Assembly: GCA_018398765.1 (NCBI GenBank)
Contig: JAHBMJ010001133.1
Span: 1 to 35,029, forward strand
Reading direction: 5' to 3'
DNA from: Chromera velia
Taxonomy: Eukaryota > Sar > Chromeraceae
Length of the DNA stretch: 35,029 bases
Under the pieces are notes generated by a model. It saw nothing but the letters and a program-made list of their open reading frames with translations. It did not search any database and was not told the origin of the DNA. Shown piece after piece: positions 11,029 through 21,389 of this stretch. Position 1 is the first letter of the stretch, and each line of letters starts with the position of its first letter. The translations under genes and the position numbers were made by a program.

Positions 11029-14000
11029 TGGTCGATTGTCCGTCCGTCCGTCCGTCAGTCAGTCAGGCTGTTTCGGTCTGTTGTGTACCTCAAAAGAAGA
11101 GGAGAAGGGGGGGAAAGAAAGACACATGTAGTATGCCTGTGATGTGCCTAAATGGGCTGTCTGTGGGGGATTGTCTGTCTGTCTGTGCGCCTGCTGAAGC
11201 CCTGCGTGTGTTGCACGCACTCACTCCATGCATCATCATCTCAATCCCATATTTTTATTTATGTGCATGCAGGTCATGGCTCTCCTCTTCGTCGGTCCCT
11301 CTGCTTTCCATCCTCGGAAGGTCAACTGGGGATGGTCTCTGCTCTCCCGGAAGACGAAAGCGGCCTCTTTGGCAGCTGCGGTGCTGAAGAAAAAACCCAC
11401 CGACGTCGCTTCCCTCACCACCAAGCAGGGCCAACCCGTCTGCTGGCCCCTTCCTGTCTCCTGGCTGCCCTTGTTTGAGCTCGAGGAAGCACACATGGCC
11501 GCCCAGCAGATGATGATGAGAGACCGGGCTGTGGCAGCAGAAGCCGCCGCCGCCGCTGCGACTGAAAGGGCAGAAAGAGAAAAGGAAGGGCAAGCACAAC
11601 AAAGCAGCAGCAGCGCCTCTGGAGCATCTTCCGCGTCTGCAGCCGCTACTGCCAGCAGCAGCAGCAAAGTGCCCCCTCCCCCGGGTGGCCTCCGAACCTT
11701 CCCGTCTCTGCCCCCAGGGCCCCGGGGGCCTTACAAGAAGAAAAAAAACAAAAAGAGGTCAGCAGACAGACACGCAGGCAGGCAGGCAGGCAGACCGGTC
11801 GGCTGTTTGATAGAATATAAATGCAGAAAGAAATGCAGGGAGGCAGGCATACGTCGAGCAACTGCGCGTAGATGCAGGGAAGGGAACAAAGGATTCTGTG
11901 TGAAGGCATGCAGCGGGTGGGTGTGCATATTGGGGGGGGGGTCGGGGGTGAGCCTGCACATTAGGTGGGTACATGTATGGATGCATACAAATGTGAGGGC
12001 ATGCACGGTGGTATGCATGTGCGAATGTGTATATTTGTGCGTGTGTTTGTGTATGAGTGATCGTCTGCAGCGAGACCACCTCGATAGGTGCTGCTGCTGA
12101 GGCTGCTGGACAGGAAAAGGAGGGGGCTCCTCTTCCTCTGTCGTCGTCAACTTTGCCCCCCGCCGGTGATCCCGCGGCCTCCACTCCCGCTGACGGTGTC
12201 GCTGCTCCCTCTTCCTCTTCCTCTTCCTCCAGCGCGGTGAAGAAGCAGAGGAAAACTGTGAAGACGAACAAGGACGGGGAGCCGGTGATGACGTACTACC
12301 AGAAGAAGAAGCTGAAGCAGGCAGAAGAAGCCGAGGCCAAAGCACGGCTTTTGGAAGAGGGGGGGGAGAACAGAGAGAAGGAGGAAGGGAAAGGAAAAGA
12401 GGGCGATGAGGAAATGAAGAGTCAATGTCAGAGGGTGGTAGAGAATGAGTCGGGGGGGCATGGGGAAAAGGAAAATCTCGACCTTCAAGCGCTTGAAGGA
12501 GAGCAGAGGGAAAGGGAGGGGGGAGAAGAAGAAGAGGCAGATGATGAGACTGCTGCGATGACCCACGTACACCGTCTGTCCGGGTCTGCGGCTCCCTACC
12601 CGTGCCTTTCTCCTTCACCTGGAGCCCTGCCTGGAGTCGACGGAAGCAGAGAGAAAGAGACAGAGGAAGTAATTGCATCTGCTGTGTCTGATCCTGCTGT
12701 TGTCTCTGTTCAACTTGTGCCTCCCTCAGTTGCGTCTCCTTTTCCTTTTCCTTTTCCATCCCTCGGATCCCCTGCTTCCTTTGTCCCTTCTGCTGTCACG
12801 GTTGAGGATGACGGAAAAGAAGGCAAAGAGAATGAGGAGAAGGACAAAGGGAAAGATGAACAAGAGGTAACGGGACAGAGCACGAACGACTGCCTTTCTT
12901 CTGCCGCTGCCTCTATGCCCGTTCCTCCCCCAGCTGCAGAGACAGAGATAGAGAGAGCACGACAGGCCGATTCAAAGTCCCAGAGCCCCGCCCTTGCTGC
13001 TGGCAGTCCGATCACAGAGGGAGTGCTTCAGTCGGGGCCTGTTGAGGCACCCGCGGGGTTGGGGCTTTTCCCAACCTCTTCCTCTTTCTTGGGGGTAGAG
13101 GAGGTTCATACAGATGGGGAAAGGGGGTTGAAGAGGGCAAGAGAAGGAGAGCACAGAGAGGCCAAAGTCCGAGAAGAGGTCGAGGATAAAAAAGATGATG
13201 GTGCCCAAGAAGAGGGAGAGAAAGGGGGGCAGGAAGCAAACGGACCTGTCTCTTCTTCCTCTTCCTCGTCGTCGCCTAGAAAAAAGAAAGAGAAGATTCA
13301 GGTTGCAGTACAAGAAAAAGAAGATAATCAAGCAGAAAATATAGAAATGGAGCAGGAAAATCCGAAAAGCGTTCCCCCATCTTACCCACAGATGTTCGAC
13401 AGAGACGGGGGGGCAGGGCGGGAGCGGTGGAATTCTGCATGTATGGAGGGAACATCAATTGTCCCCCCCCACCGTCAACCTCAACCTGGATCTGCAGCGG
13501 CTGCGCTTTTGCCGTTGCCTCCCTCAGGGCCCCTTTCCCAGGCCGCCTCTGGCCCCGCGTCATGTCTCCCGATTCTCTCCGGGCCGCTCTCTTCCTCTTC
13601 CTCGAGTTCTTCTTTCTATTCCTCTCCCTCTGCTCCTGCCGGAGGGCGAGGGCAGGAGACCCATGCATGCGTCAGATTGGGCGGCGCTTCAAGTGCGTCG
13701 CTCTTTGCAGAGAGGGCAGACGCAAAGGAGATGCCTCAGCCCGCACACGCTCACACAGAGCGTTCTCTCCCTTTCCCTCCCTTCCTCGAAAAGCGACAGG
13801 AGGAAGACGGATCAACACAGCAGGGGAAAGAAAGACAAAGGCTAGATAGCACAAGAGAAGCGACGCATGCCCATTCTCGTCAGTACAACGCCCACACTCC
13901 AGCAGCAGGCCCACACTCTCAACCGCCCTCACACTCTCAAGCGAAGAGCTGGTATGACCCCTCAATGGCACCCTCCTGGTCTTCCTCAACCAAGAATGCA

Positions 14001-14882
14001 TTAGGTACAGGGAGGGGCCAGGGTCAGCAGGGTGAGAGAGTGGAGAGGGGGGAGACTGTTGCGTCTTCTTTGTACGCTTCCTCATCCTTGTCTCCATCCA
14101 GGGCGGTGACGTCTTCTTCTTCAGTCGGCTTTCCCTTTTCCCTTTCCGGTCATCAGGCTCCGGCTCAGCCGCAGAGTCAGAGTCAGCCTGCCAGGTTGCC
14201 CTCTTCTGGGGAGGGGGGGGGATGGGGCTCGATGGGTATCGGTATGCATGGGGGGGCACCTGATGGTCGAATGAGTGCACTGCCAGGCGGGGCGTGGGTG
14301 GATCCATCAGTGGGGACCCTGTCAGGAGGAGTTGGGGCTGGAGGTGCCCCCCCGTTTTCTTCCCCCTCTCTGTATGGGGGGGATCCTTCTGCTGCCTCTC
14401 TGTCGCCCTCACGCTCCCTCTATGAACCCATGGGGGGGATGCCGACAGGGAGCACCGTTCCCCTTCCCTTGCCTGCCTTTTCCTCCTCTGCCTCGCATAT
14501 GATTCCAGTTCCGCCGCCACAGGCTCAGCAGGGTGCTGCAGTCATGCACCAACAGCAGCAGCCGCAACTTCAGCAGACTCAGTCTCCCTCTCACTCGGCT
14601 GACTATTTTGCCCACCAGTCTGCCCACCTCATGGCGGCGTTTTCTTCTGCTTCTTCCTCCTCTTCGCCCTCTTTCTCTTTCCAAGACGCAGGAAGAGAGG
14701 ATGAGAGGCTGCAGCAGCAGCAGCAGCGACAGGACACCGCAGGGAGAGGCTCCGCCTCGTCTTCTTCCGCTGCCTCCCTCGGCCAAGCAGGGTTGCAGAG
14801 TTGGGGGTCCTGGCCACCACAGGGGTCACAGGGGCACGGGGGGGCTGGAAGCGGGTACAATCCGAACTTGTGGAACCGATAG
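5004..14882 (+). CDS. Very long low-complexity AT-hook protein (six-exon model)
   Basis: Exons are 5004-5459, 5714-7517, 7906-10280, 10886-10945, 11273-11757 and 12071-14882. All junction phases agree, giving about 2,660 codons. Donors are GTAAGT, GTACGT, GTGCTG (weak), GTCGGT and GTCAGC. Acceptors follow CTGCAG, TTGCAG, GTGCAG, ATGCAG and CTGCAG. Exon 2 encodes E/G/R/S-rich sequence with two AT-hook motifs, KRGRGRPS (about 6722) and KRGRGRPKG (about 6992), which bind the minor groove of AT-rich DNA. A non-repetitive island at 9418-9710 (HMWGQMNLCLRQCVRGFNE onward) looks like a folded helical domain. Lys/Glu-rich nuclear-type stretches follow at 9720-10130. Exon 5 has a hydrophobic patch and an Ala-rich helix; exon 6 is Ser/Gln/Pro-rich. 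It is probably a nuclear chromatin or transcription protein; the specific function is unknown. Exon 1 is more conserved-looking but was not assigned. Confidence 0.7.
5460..5713 (+). other. Intron 1 of the AT-hook gene
   Basis: The donor is GTAAGT at 5460 and the acceptor CTGCAG ends at 5713. The acceptor lies at the end of a GACT tetranucleotide run (5694-5712). Both ends are phase 0, so the flanking frames join cleanly. Confidence 0.7.
7518..7905 (+). other. Intron 2 of the AT-hook gene, with a 24-bp tandem repeat
   Basis: The donor is GTACGT at 7518 and the acceptor CTTGCAG ends at 7905, phase 1 on both sides. Inside, a 24-bp unit starting GGACAGATGCCCCCCCAAGG is present twice in tandem at about 7701-7748. 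Confidence 0.7.
10281..10885 (+). other. Intron 3 of the AT-hook gene, rich in GTCT, CT and GT repeats
   Basis: It holds a CT run passing directly into a GT run at about 10568-10645, broken by one N at 10646, then TCTG repeats. The donor GTGCTG at 10281 is weak but is the phase-0 choice needed by exon 4. GTCAGT at 10303 or 10307 fits the local donor style better but breaks the phase. The acceptor is GTGCAG ending at 10885. Confidence 0.5.
10886..10945 (+). other. Exon 4 of the AT-hook gene (20-codon microexon)
   Basis: The exon reads AGTLEGLVVEDMPCIVSFSE, exactly 60 nt, phase 0 at both ends, between a GTGCAG acceptor and a GTCGGT donor. As a multiple of three it could be skipped without a frameshift. 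Confidence 0.6.
10946..11272 (+). other. Intron 4 of the AT-hook gene with CT-GT microsatellite
   Basis: The donor GTCGGT is the first unit of a GTCG/GTCC tetranucleotide run. A CT run followed by a GT run lies at about 10978-11028. The acceptor ATGCAG ends at 11272. Confidence 0.65.
11758..12070 (+). other. Intron 5 of the AT-hook gene
   Basis: The donor is GTCAGC at 11758, followed by AGACAG and GGCA repeats. The acceptor CTGCAG ends at 12070. Phase 2 at both ends makes an AG/C serine codon. The interior is G/T-rich with repeated ATGCAT-type words. Confidence 0.65.
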
Positions 14883-16980
14883 GGAGAGAGACAGAGAGAG
14901 AAGGACAGGGGAAGGAACGCAGCTGATAGACAAGCACACACTCGATCAATTGATTGTTTGATTGATTGATTGATGGATCGCATGGAAGGAAGGAAGGAAG
15001 GAAGGAATGGGGGAGGAGGAGGAAGTAATCACAGCAGAAGGTGAACAGAAAAAAGAAAGGGTTTGTAACGAGAGGACGAAAGAAATATCTTTTTTTTCTG
15101 CACATGGGACGATTTTGGCTTCTCTTTGTTGACCCATGCACCCGGTCGGACGATCGATAGATCATCCATCTGTCTGAATTGTTGGTAGGAGAGGGGAGAG
15201 CTAGGGGAGGGAGCAGAGGACGCGGGGGTCCTCAAAAACCAAACCGAAGACAGACAAACGAGTAAGTAAGCGCATCAGTCAGTCGCGGCTTTTGTCTCTC
15301 TCTTTGTATGTATGTGTGCGTGTGTGTGTGTACAGTGAGTGCATTTGATGACTCATCTTTTTTCCCATTCGTTGTATAGAAATCCTGTGCCGATACGGTT
15401 CCTTTCCATGAGACAGACAGACAGACGGGGTGGGTGCACTGCATTCATTCGTTTGTCTCAGGGGGGCGTGCGTCAATGTAATGAATGTGTGGTTCTGTTG
15501 TTGCTGGTGCTGGCGGTGGCCAAAGGCACTCGANNNNNNNNNNNNNNNNNNNNNNNNNNNNNNNNNNNNNNNNNNNNNNNNNNNNNNNNNNNNNNNNNNN
15601 NNNNNNNNNNNNNNNNNNNNNNNNNNNNNNNNNNNNNNNNNNNNNNNNNNNNNNNNNNNNNNNNNNNNNNNNNNNNNNNNNNNNNNNNNNNNNNNNNNNN
15701 NNNGGGGGGGGGGGGGCAGAAGGGTGGGCATCTTTTGTCGTGATGGACTGCGATGCGATGACGCACGCACAAAAGGGGGGCCGGGAAGGAGACGTTGCAA
15801 CAACGGGTGGCAGACCGGCCGTTGTGAGAGGGGGGGGGGATGATGAAGGTGCGATGCATTACTGTCTTCTTCCATCTTGTCTTGTAAATGTCCCTCTACT
15901 CCTACCTCGGTCCTTTGTGTCTTTCTTCTTTCTTTCTTGCTTGCTTTCTTTCATTCCTTCTTTCTGTTTACTTGCTGTAGCTTTCGTCTGCTGTCACAGC
16001 ACGATCCGTCAGTAAGAGGTTGCAATGCTGGCAGGCTCCGTCGGTTCAATTCTGTGCTTCTCACCCCTCCTCCTCAGCCTTTTTGTGTGCAGTTAGTCAG
16101 TTTGCCAGCCAGTCAGCGAGGGTTTTTCTTTCAGACAAGTGCTTCCCTCCCTCCCTCTTTCTTTTTTTTTGTTGGGTGGTACTTCGCCGTGAGAGAGAGT
16201 GGTTTCCCTTTCTTTCCCAACCAACTGTGGCTGGCTCCATGCAATCTGCTGTCAGTCAGTGAGTCAGATAGACAGATCAACAACCAAGCCAAGCAGATTC
16301 ACCGCATGTCTGTCTGACTGACTCCCTTCCTCCCTCACTGGCTCGATGAATCAATCGACAGACAGACAATGATTGCTGGCGGTGCCTTTAATTCCGCCCG
16401 TCCGTCTTCGCAATATTTCCTCCCGGCTTCTTTCCTAGCTTTTTTCTTTCTTTTTTCCCCTACTCTCTTTCTTTGTGGTGTCTTTCTACCTGGTCGTGTC
16501 GGTTTGGAAAATTCCTTTCTATCTTGCAGCCAGTCGGTGAGTGAGTGGGATGGTGGATGACCAGGAGGGTAAATGAGACTTTCCGCCCCCTGCTTCCTTC
16601 CTGCCTCTGGAAGTGTCGGCTCCCCTCCGTATCTTTCTTCCTCTCTTAGATTTGTGTCTTCTTTCCCGTTTTGAAATGCAAACCTTCGGCTGCATCCGTC
16701 CATCCATCCATTCATCCGTACTTCCAACCACTCACTCACCACGTGAGGATGGATTCAACAGGCAGGATTGCATGCGTGGAGGGGGGGAGGGGGAAGTGCA
16801 TGAGTCAGGTGCAGACAGACGGACGGACAGACAGTCTGCCTGTGGATGCAGATATCTATGCACTCACCCATGCATGTACTCCTTTCGTTCCCTCCTTTCC
16901 TTCCTTCCTATGTGACCCCCCGGTTGGTTGGTTGATTGATTCATCGACCAACCGAGTGAGTGAGTGGGTGGGTGAGAAAG
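14883..16980. other. Simple-repeat-rich intergenic stretch with assembly gap
   Basis: This is the region 3' of the AT-hook gene. It has tetranucleotide runs (TTGA near 14950-14975, AAGG near 14988-15005, ACAG near 15413-15426), poly-pyrimidine tracts and the N gap. Acceptor-like sites occur (for example before 15984), but no exon could be joined in frame with confidence. It probably holds the 3' UTR and perhaps a small or decayed gene. Confidence 0.5.
15534..15703. other. Assembly gap of 170 N
   Basis: A run of unknown bases is followed immediately by 13 G residues (15704-15716). Isolated single Ns also occur at 10646 and 31459, beside GT-rich and poly-G tracts respectively. All three look like sequencing dropouts at simple repeats. 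Confidence 0.98.
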
Positions 16981-17025
16981 CAGGCAAGCGGTTGCCTGCT
17001 TCTTTTCTTCCGCCTGCTCACACAG

Positions 17026-17165
17026 ATCTGGTGAAGGCCGCGTGGAGGGGCGGGGAGCGAGAGGGATGGAAGAAGATTGAAGGGAAGGAGAAAGAAAAGA
17101 GAGGAGCCAAGTGGAGCGAAAACAGAAACGAATCCGTTGACAAGAAAGGAACGGGAAACTGTCGT
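17026..17165 (+). CDS. Candidate isolated coding exon, unknown gene
   Basis: After a good acceptor (pyrimidine tract, CACACAG, ending 17025) the frame reads a non-repetitive charged stretch including VKAAWRGGEREGWKKIEG and KRGAKWSENRNESVDKKG. Composition is unlike the surrounding microsatellites. The 3' boundary is uncertain, possibly GTATCT near 17174. No partner exons could be phased, though a strong acceptor exists at 17373 and a possible terminal exon with stop at 18255-18285. No family was recognised. Confidence 0.3.
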
Positions 17166-17179
17166 AGTGCAGTATCTCC

Positions 17180-18378
17180 CAAGTCCTCCCTCCACACCCT
17201 CCTTGCAGGCCCTCCTCTTCCTTTTTCCGCTCTCTCTGTCTCTTTGTCTTTTTGTCTGGCGGTCTGCCTGTCTGTCCGTCTGTCTACTCCATTCTCTCTT
17301 CTACCTCCCGCAACGAGAGAAAGAGACGCATGGCAAAAGATGGCATTTGTATCTTTTTCCTCTTCCTTCTACAGCTATTCAATAAATGAGTCAATCAATG
17401 AAACCAATGATCCATTTGACTTCCTTCCTTCCTTCCTTCTGTTGAAGCCGTGACAGCACTCATTCCATTGAGACAGACAGCACTTGTACAACCACCTTCG
17501 TTGATGTGTCCACTCATCTATCCTATCTATCGATTCTTTTTTTTTAATCCATCCATCCACCCATTCGATTCATCCTCTGGTCTGTCTGTCTGTCCATCTG
17601 GTCGGTCGGTCAGGCAAGAAAGAGAGTCGACGTGGAAGTAAATCCACTCGAGAGAGTAGAGTAGTCAGCCTCTCTCTCTCTCTCTCTCTCTCTCCCTCTC
17701 TCCCTTTCTCTCGATCCACCCACCGTTGTTTCCGTCTCCCTCCCTGCCTCGGAAGGTCCGTCTACTTTCTCCTCTCGTTTCCGTTCGATCCGGCTGTTTC
17801 GTTCGTTCGTTCGTTCGGTGTGTTTGTTGCCCTTCCTTTCTTCCTTCACTCGAGCAGCAGAGGGGAGCTAGGCCTGCTGGCTGCTTCTTCTTCCTCCGTC
17901 ATTCAGAAAGTCAGTGACATGCAGACGGGCAGATGGGCAGGTGGGCAGACAGACAGGCAGACAGAAACTGACAGGCACAGAAAGTCTCGCAAAACGCGTG
18001 CGCGTGCTTTCCTTCCTTTCTCTTCTTTTTTCCATACCTGCTTCTTGCATTGATGCACGCAGCTATCACTCTCGAACTAACCCCCTGCCTCTCTCTCCTT
18101 CACTCCGCGAGAGAGAGAGGGAGAGCGTCGGGGGAAAGGGAAATGAAAAACAGAGCGGACGAAAGGAAGGGAGAAGAGAAGTGCAATACCGGACGTTCTC
18201 TTCTTTTCTCTTCTGTCTGCATCCCTTCTTCTCTTGTCTTGTCTGCCACCAGCCTGCAATGTACAGCACTCGCCCGATCCTCTGAAAGAATCCCGCACGG
18301 AAAAGAAAAAGTGTTAGAGACGGGGAGGGGGATAGTTAGAGTGCGCTGCCGGACGACCATCGTTGAAATGAGGACCGA
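17180..18378. other. Microsatellite-rich stretch before the foldback element
   Basis: It contains CTGT, CCTT, GGTC, CT and GTTC runs (17260-17285, 17420-17440, 17578-17612, 17670-17712, 17795-17820) and a GGCAGACA-type run at 17925-17965. A short candidate terminal exon follows a CCACCAG acceptor near 18254 and reads PAMYSTRPIL then stop. No complete gene is supported. Confidence 0.4.
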
Positions 18379-18536
18379 CTCACACTGGTTGCTAGCACAC
18401 TAAATTAGGGGGGTCACGGACTCCTAAAAAAAAACTTGATAACACTGTGGAAGGTAAGACATCAATAAAGTCTAACTGATTGTTTAAATATAATTAACCC
18501 TTTGTAAGGTTTGCTAGCAGTGAACTCTAACCCTGT

Positions 18537-18700
18537 TTTTTCTTGCTTAGCGGTACCTTTTGGCTGCCTAGCGGTACCCTTTGCCTGCCTAGCAGTGTTT
18601 TTTGCCTGCCTAGCGGTCATCTTCGCCTGCCTAGCAGTTAGATTCAGCTGCCTAGCAGTTAGATTCAGTTGTTTAACAGTTGTATTTCGTTATTTTATAG
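18537..18700. repeat. Left 21-bp subrepeat array of the foldback element
   Basis: About eight 21-bp units run head to tail on the pattern CTGCCTAGCGGTACCCTTTG. The units degenerate toward the interior, where TTTAACAGTTG and TTTATAGTG replace CCTAGCGGT. Read in frame they give a seven-residue CLAVPFA-type repeat, which is an artefact of unit length. Confidence 0.85.
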
Positions 18701-19268
18701 TGTTTAGTGGTTATAAAATAGTTAAGATGTGTTATAATAAGTATGAATGGGTTACACACGGGTTACTCAATAAATTATTCAATAACCTCTTCAAAAACTC
18801 TAAAGACAATTATAGCATAATTCAAACTAAACAAACTAGTAAATGAATTGATTGAATATGTTTTATTGATTGATTAACCGGTCTAAACAGCAAGCAAAAT
18901 GAGACCATGCTCATTCAGAGAGCTTCTAACCGCAGCCCTTATTGAGCTGTGTACTTGTAGGTTCAGAGGTTCTCACTCTGCCAGTGAGACCATCACTCAC
19001 GGCATAGTTAATATGAAGACAAAATTGCGATATTCAACCACTGTCCACAAGCAAAAATTCATGCAAAAGAAAAGCTAAGCTGCTCAGTCAATTATAGAAA
19101 GTTGGAGAAGCAATCGTTACTTGGGCCATCTCTTTTTCACTCAGGGACCCAGCTCAGGGACAGGGATATCATAATAATCGTTGCCCTTTTCCCCCGCCTA
19201 CCACCACAGAAAGATCTCTTTCTTTATTTTTTTCTTTCCGATCAAACAGAGAAGGGTAGAGAAGGGTA

Positions 19269-20255
19269 ATCAAACAGCGAGACAGCAATTGAAGGAAAGT
19301 CTGTACAGGTCTATTCGAGGGATACTAAGAGAGAAATCAAACGTCGCAGAGTACTTTTGGAGAGTGATAAAGAAGAGAACGGAGGTGAGAGTGATGAGGA
19401 AGAGGGAACAGGTGGGAAAGAGAGTGTAAAAGAGAGTGAAGAAGAGTTTAAACCCAAATATGATAAAATTTTTGATGTATTTAGAATAACGGGAGAAGGA
19501 AAGGCTGGATGGAAGGAAACAGAACACGGACGACAGAGGAAAAGAGAAAGTCTAGCAGAATCTCAGGAAGCTCCATTCAAAAAAAACACGTTCTGTATTT
19601 TTAGAGGGATTTCTGGTGAGCCACAAAGAGATGCTGTACTCCATCGTTGGTGCTTTTTGGGCAAACACTTGCTCCACACTTGTTTGCTGACGCATCGTCT
19701 TCTTCTTCTTCTGCTTCTTCTTCTTTTTCTTCTTCTTCTTCGTCATCGCCATCATCGTCGTCTTCTTCTTCTTCTTCTTCCTCTTCCTCCTCCTCCTCTT
19801 CTTCTCGCAGTCCGTCTTCAGGGTAGGATTTGAGAGTAGCGTGGCATAGCCTTCGACTGTGGAGAATGGAAGATGCACATAAAAGTTTGGTGGATAGGGC
19901 TCAGACACATATTGACGACATAAGAGAATTTGACTCTCTTGGCTTGAGTCCTAAGGAGCCGCGTGCTCTGCCGTCGCGCAGTGGTGCAAAGAAACAAAGT
20001 TTAACGTGTGCGTGGATCGAATACATTAGTCTTAAGGAGTATGAATTGTTGTGCAAGAATGTGGTCTTAACAAAGGGGCGCAAAATTCCGATGTGTGTCT
20101 TACGTTATTTGGCAGAGATATTGAGTGAAGAAGAAGACTTTTCAGGGTTGGAGGTGTATCTTCCAGATGTTAGCGATCATGAAGAAGCTTCCTCTAGTTT
20201 TTTTTCTGCTAGTTCTTCTGTTTCAAGTGACTCCGAGTCTGATAAAGAGGACTGA
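19269..20255 (+). CDS. Putative gene inside the foldback element (two exons, acidic protein)
   Basis: An open frame from 19269 to 19615 encodes an acidic Lys/Glu stretch followed by KPKYDKIFDVFRITGEG. It ends at a GTGAGC donor. A long TCT tract (19697-19808) could serve as polypyrimidine tract. Joining 19615 to 19840 (after TTGAGAGTAG) is in phase and leads into a 138-codon frame, which contains MEDAHKSLVDRAQTHIDD and CAWIEYISLKEYELLCKN and a Ser/Asp/Glu tail, stopping at 20255. The start codon is not seen, so an upstream exon is likely. No known transposase or domain was recognised. It probably moves with, or once served, the element. Confidence 0.4.
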
Positions 20256-20439
20256 ATGTATTGTAATTAGCCCTGAATTATGTTAATTGTATGTTAAATA
20301 CGTTTAAATGTTATTTAATTTTTAATATAATTCAAAATTAATCGAATGATTCATTGAATAACCTATGCGTAACCCATTTATACTTGTTATAACATATTTT
20401 GACTATTTTACAACTACTAGACATTATAGAATAACGAAA

Positions 20440-20610
20440 TACAACTGTTAAACAACTAAATCTAACTGCTAGGCAGCTAAATTTAACTGCTAGGCAGGCG
20501 AAGATGACCGCTAGGCAGGCAAAGAACACTGCTAGGCAGGCAAAGGGTACCGCTAGGCAGCCCAACGGTACCGCTAGGCAGCCAAAAGGTACCGCTAGGC
20601 AAGAAAAAAC
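20440..20610. repeat. Right 21-bp subrepeat array of the foldback element
   Basis: This is the inverted counterpart of the left array, with units such as CCGCTAGGCAGGCAAAGGGTA. Matching unit by unit, it contains one more unit than the left arm: an additional PLG-type unit lies between the first PFG and PFA units. Gain or loss by slippage or unequal exchange is implied. Confidence 0.8.
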
Positions 20611-20745
20611 AGGGTTAGAGTTCACTGCTAGCAAGCTTTATAAAGGGTTAATTGCATTCAAACAATCAGTTGGCTTTTTAATGTTGACCTACTCTAAAGG
20701 GGTCCATGGCCCCCCTATTTTAGTATGCTAACAACCAGTGTGAGG

Positions 20746-21135
20746 ATGGAGTTGAGCGAAGAGGGCGACCGGATCAAACTTAAGAAAAAATTCTTCTCCT
20801 TCATGCGTCTCGATGTAATTCTTGGTACTTTTTTTTCTTTCATGACTTTGCCGGAAAAAAACCGTGAATCCAGAGAGGAGGATAGGGCCTTTCAGGACTC
20901 TCCCAAAGGCATCCACCCACTCACTATGCATGAGTCACTTACACAAAAGAACAGACTACGCCGGCCCATGTTTTATGTATGTGTTTTCCGCTTCGGGGCA
21001 TTCTCGGGGAATGTCAAGTTGGAAAGAGGTTCACGTCAGTTTCAGTCTCTGGTAAGAGAGTTTGTGAGTGTTGGTCAACGTATGTGTGCCATTGTGATCT
21101 TTTCTGGAGGTAAAAACAGAGGACGTGAAACGTGA
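20746..21135 (+). CDS. Unrecognised open frame of 129 codons just outside the foldback element
   Basis: It starts at ATG 20746, immediately after the element end, and stops at 21135. Composition is mixed and not low-complexity (DRIKLKKKFFSFMRLDVILG, then MFYVCVFRFGAFSGNVKL). No signal peptide or family motif was recognised. It could be an exon, a transposon remnant or chance. Confidence 0.3.
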   Translation: MELSEEGDRIKLKKKFFSFMRLDVILGTFFSFMTLPEKNRESREEDRAFQDSPKGIHPLTMHESLTQKNRLRRPMFYVCVFRFGAFSGNVKLERGSRQFQSLVREFVSVGQRMCAIVIFSGGKNRGRET

Positions 21136-21389
21136 ACTGCACGGTGCAGTCTGGGGTACAACTCACAATGCTTCTTTGTTCGATTCCAACTCTGAAAAGG
21201 CTGGCGGGGTAGCTCGCAAGGCCTATGATGGTGATCGATCATGCATGGCATGCAAGCTGATATGAAATGAAACAGCGCAGCACCCGATCTTAGAGCTGAT
21301 AAGATGTTGAAGGTGGACTCTATGCATGTGATCTTTAAGATAGTCCCTAGGGATATCACAGAGAAGAAAAAAAAGTACATAACTCAATT

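Larger units (their letters stand above)
18379..20744. mobile_element. DNA transposon with long subrepeat-built inverted ends (foldback-like)
   Basis: The ends match as inverted repeats of about 400 bp: 18379-18780 begins CTCACACTGGTTG, and 20340-20744 ends with its complement. Similarity continues through CAGTGAACTCTAACCCTG, the 21-bp arrays, and GTTATAAxAAGTATxAATGG. The total length is 2,366 bp. Long ends made of tandem subrepeats are known from foldback and some Mutator-like elements. No target duplication is visible. The interior holds a small possible gene on the plus strand. No transposase motif was recognised, so it may be non-autonomous. Confidence 0.75.

Noticed and set aside
15279-15875. 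Open frames spanning the N gap
   Set aside because: They exist only because unknown bases contain no stop codons.
18511-18846. Open frame with repeated CLAVPFA-type heptapeptides, and its mirror at 20338-20634
   Set aside because: The peptide repeat follows directly from 21-bp transposon subrepeats in the inverted ends. Both arms give the same peptide on opposite strands, so it is structural DNA, not a gene.
19552-19908. Minus-strand poly-Lys frame
   Set aside because: It is the complement of the TCT tract, which is better explained as intronic pyrimidine tract.
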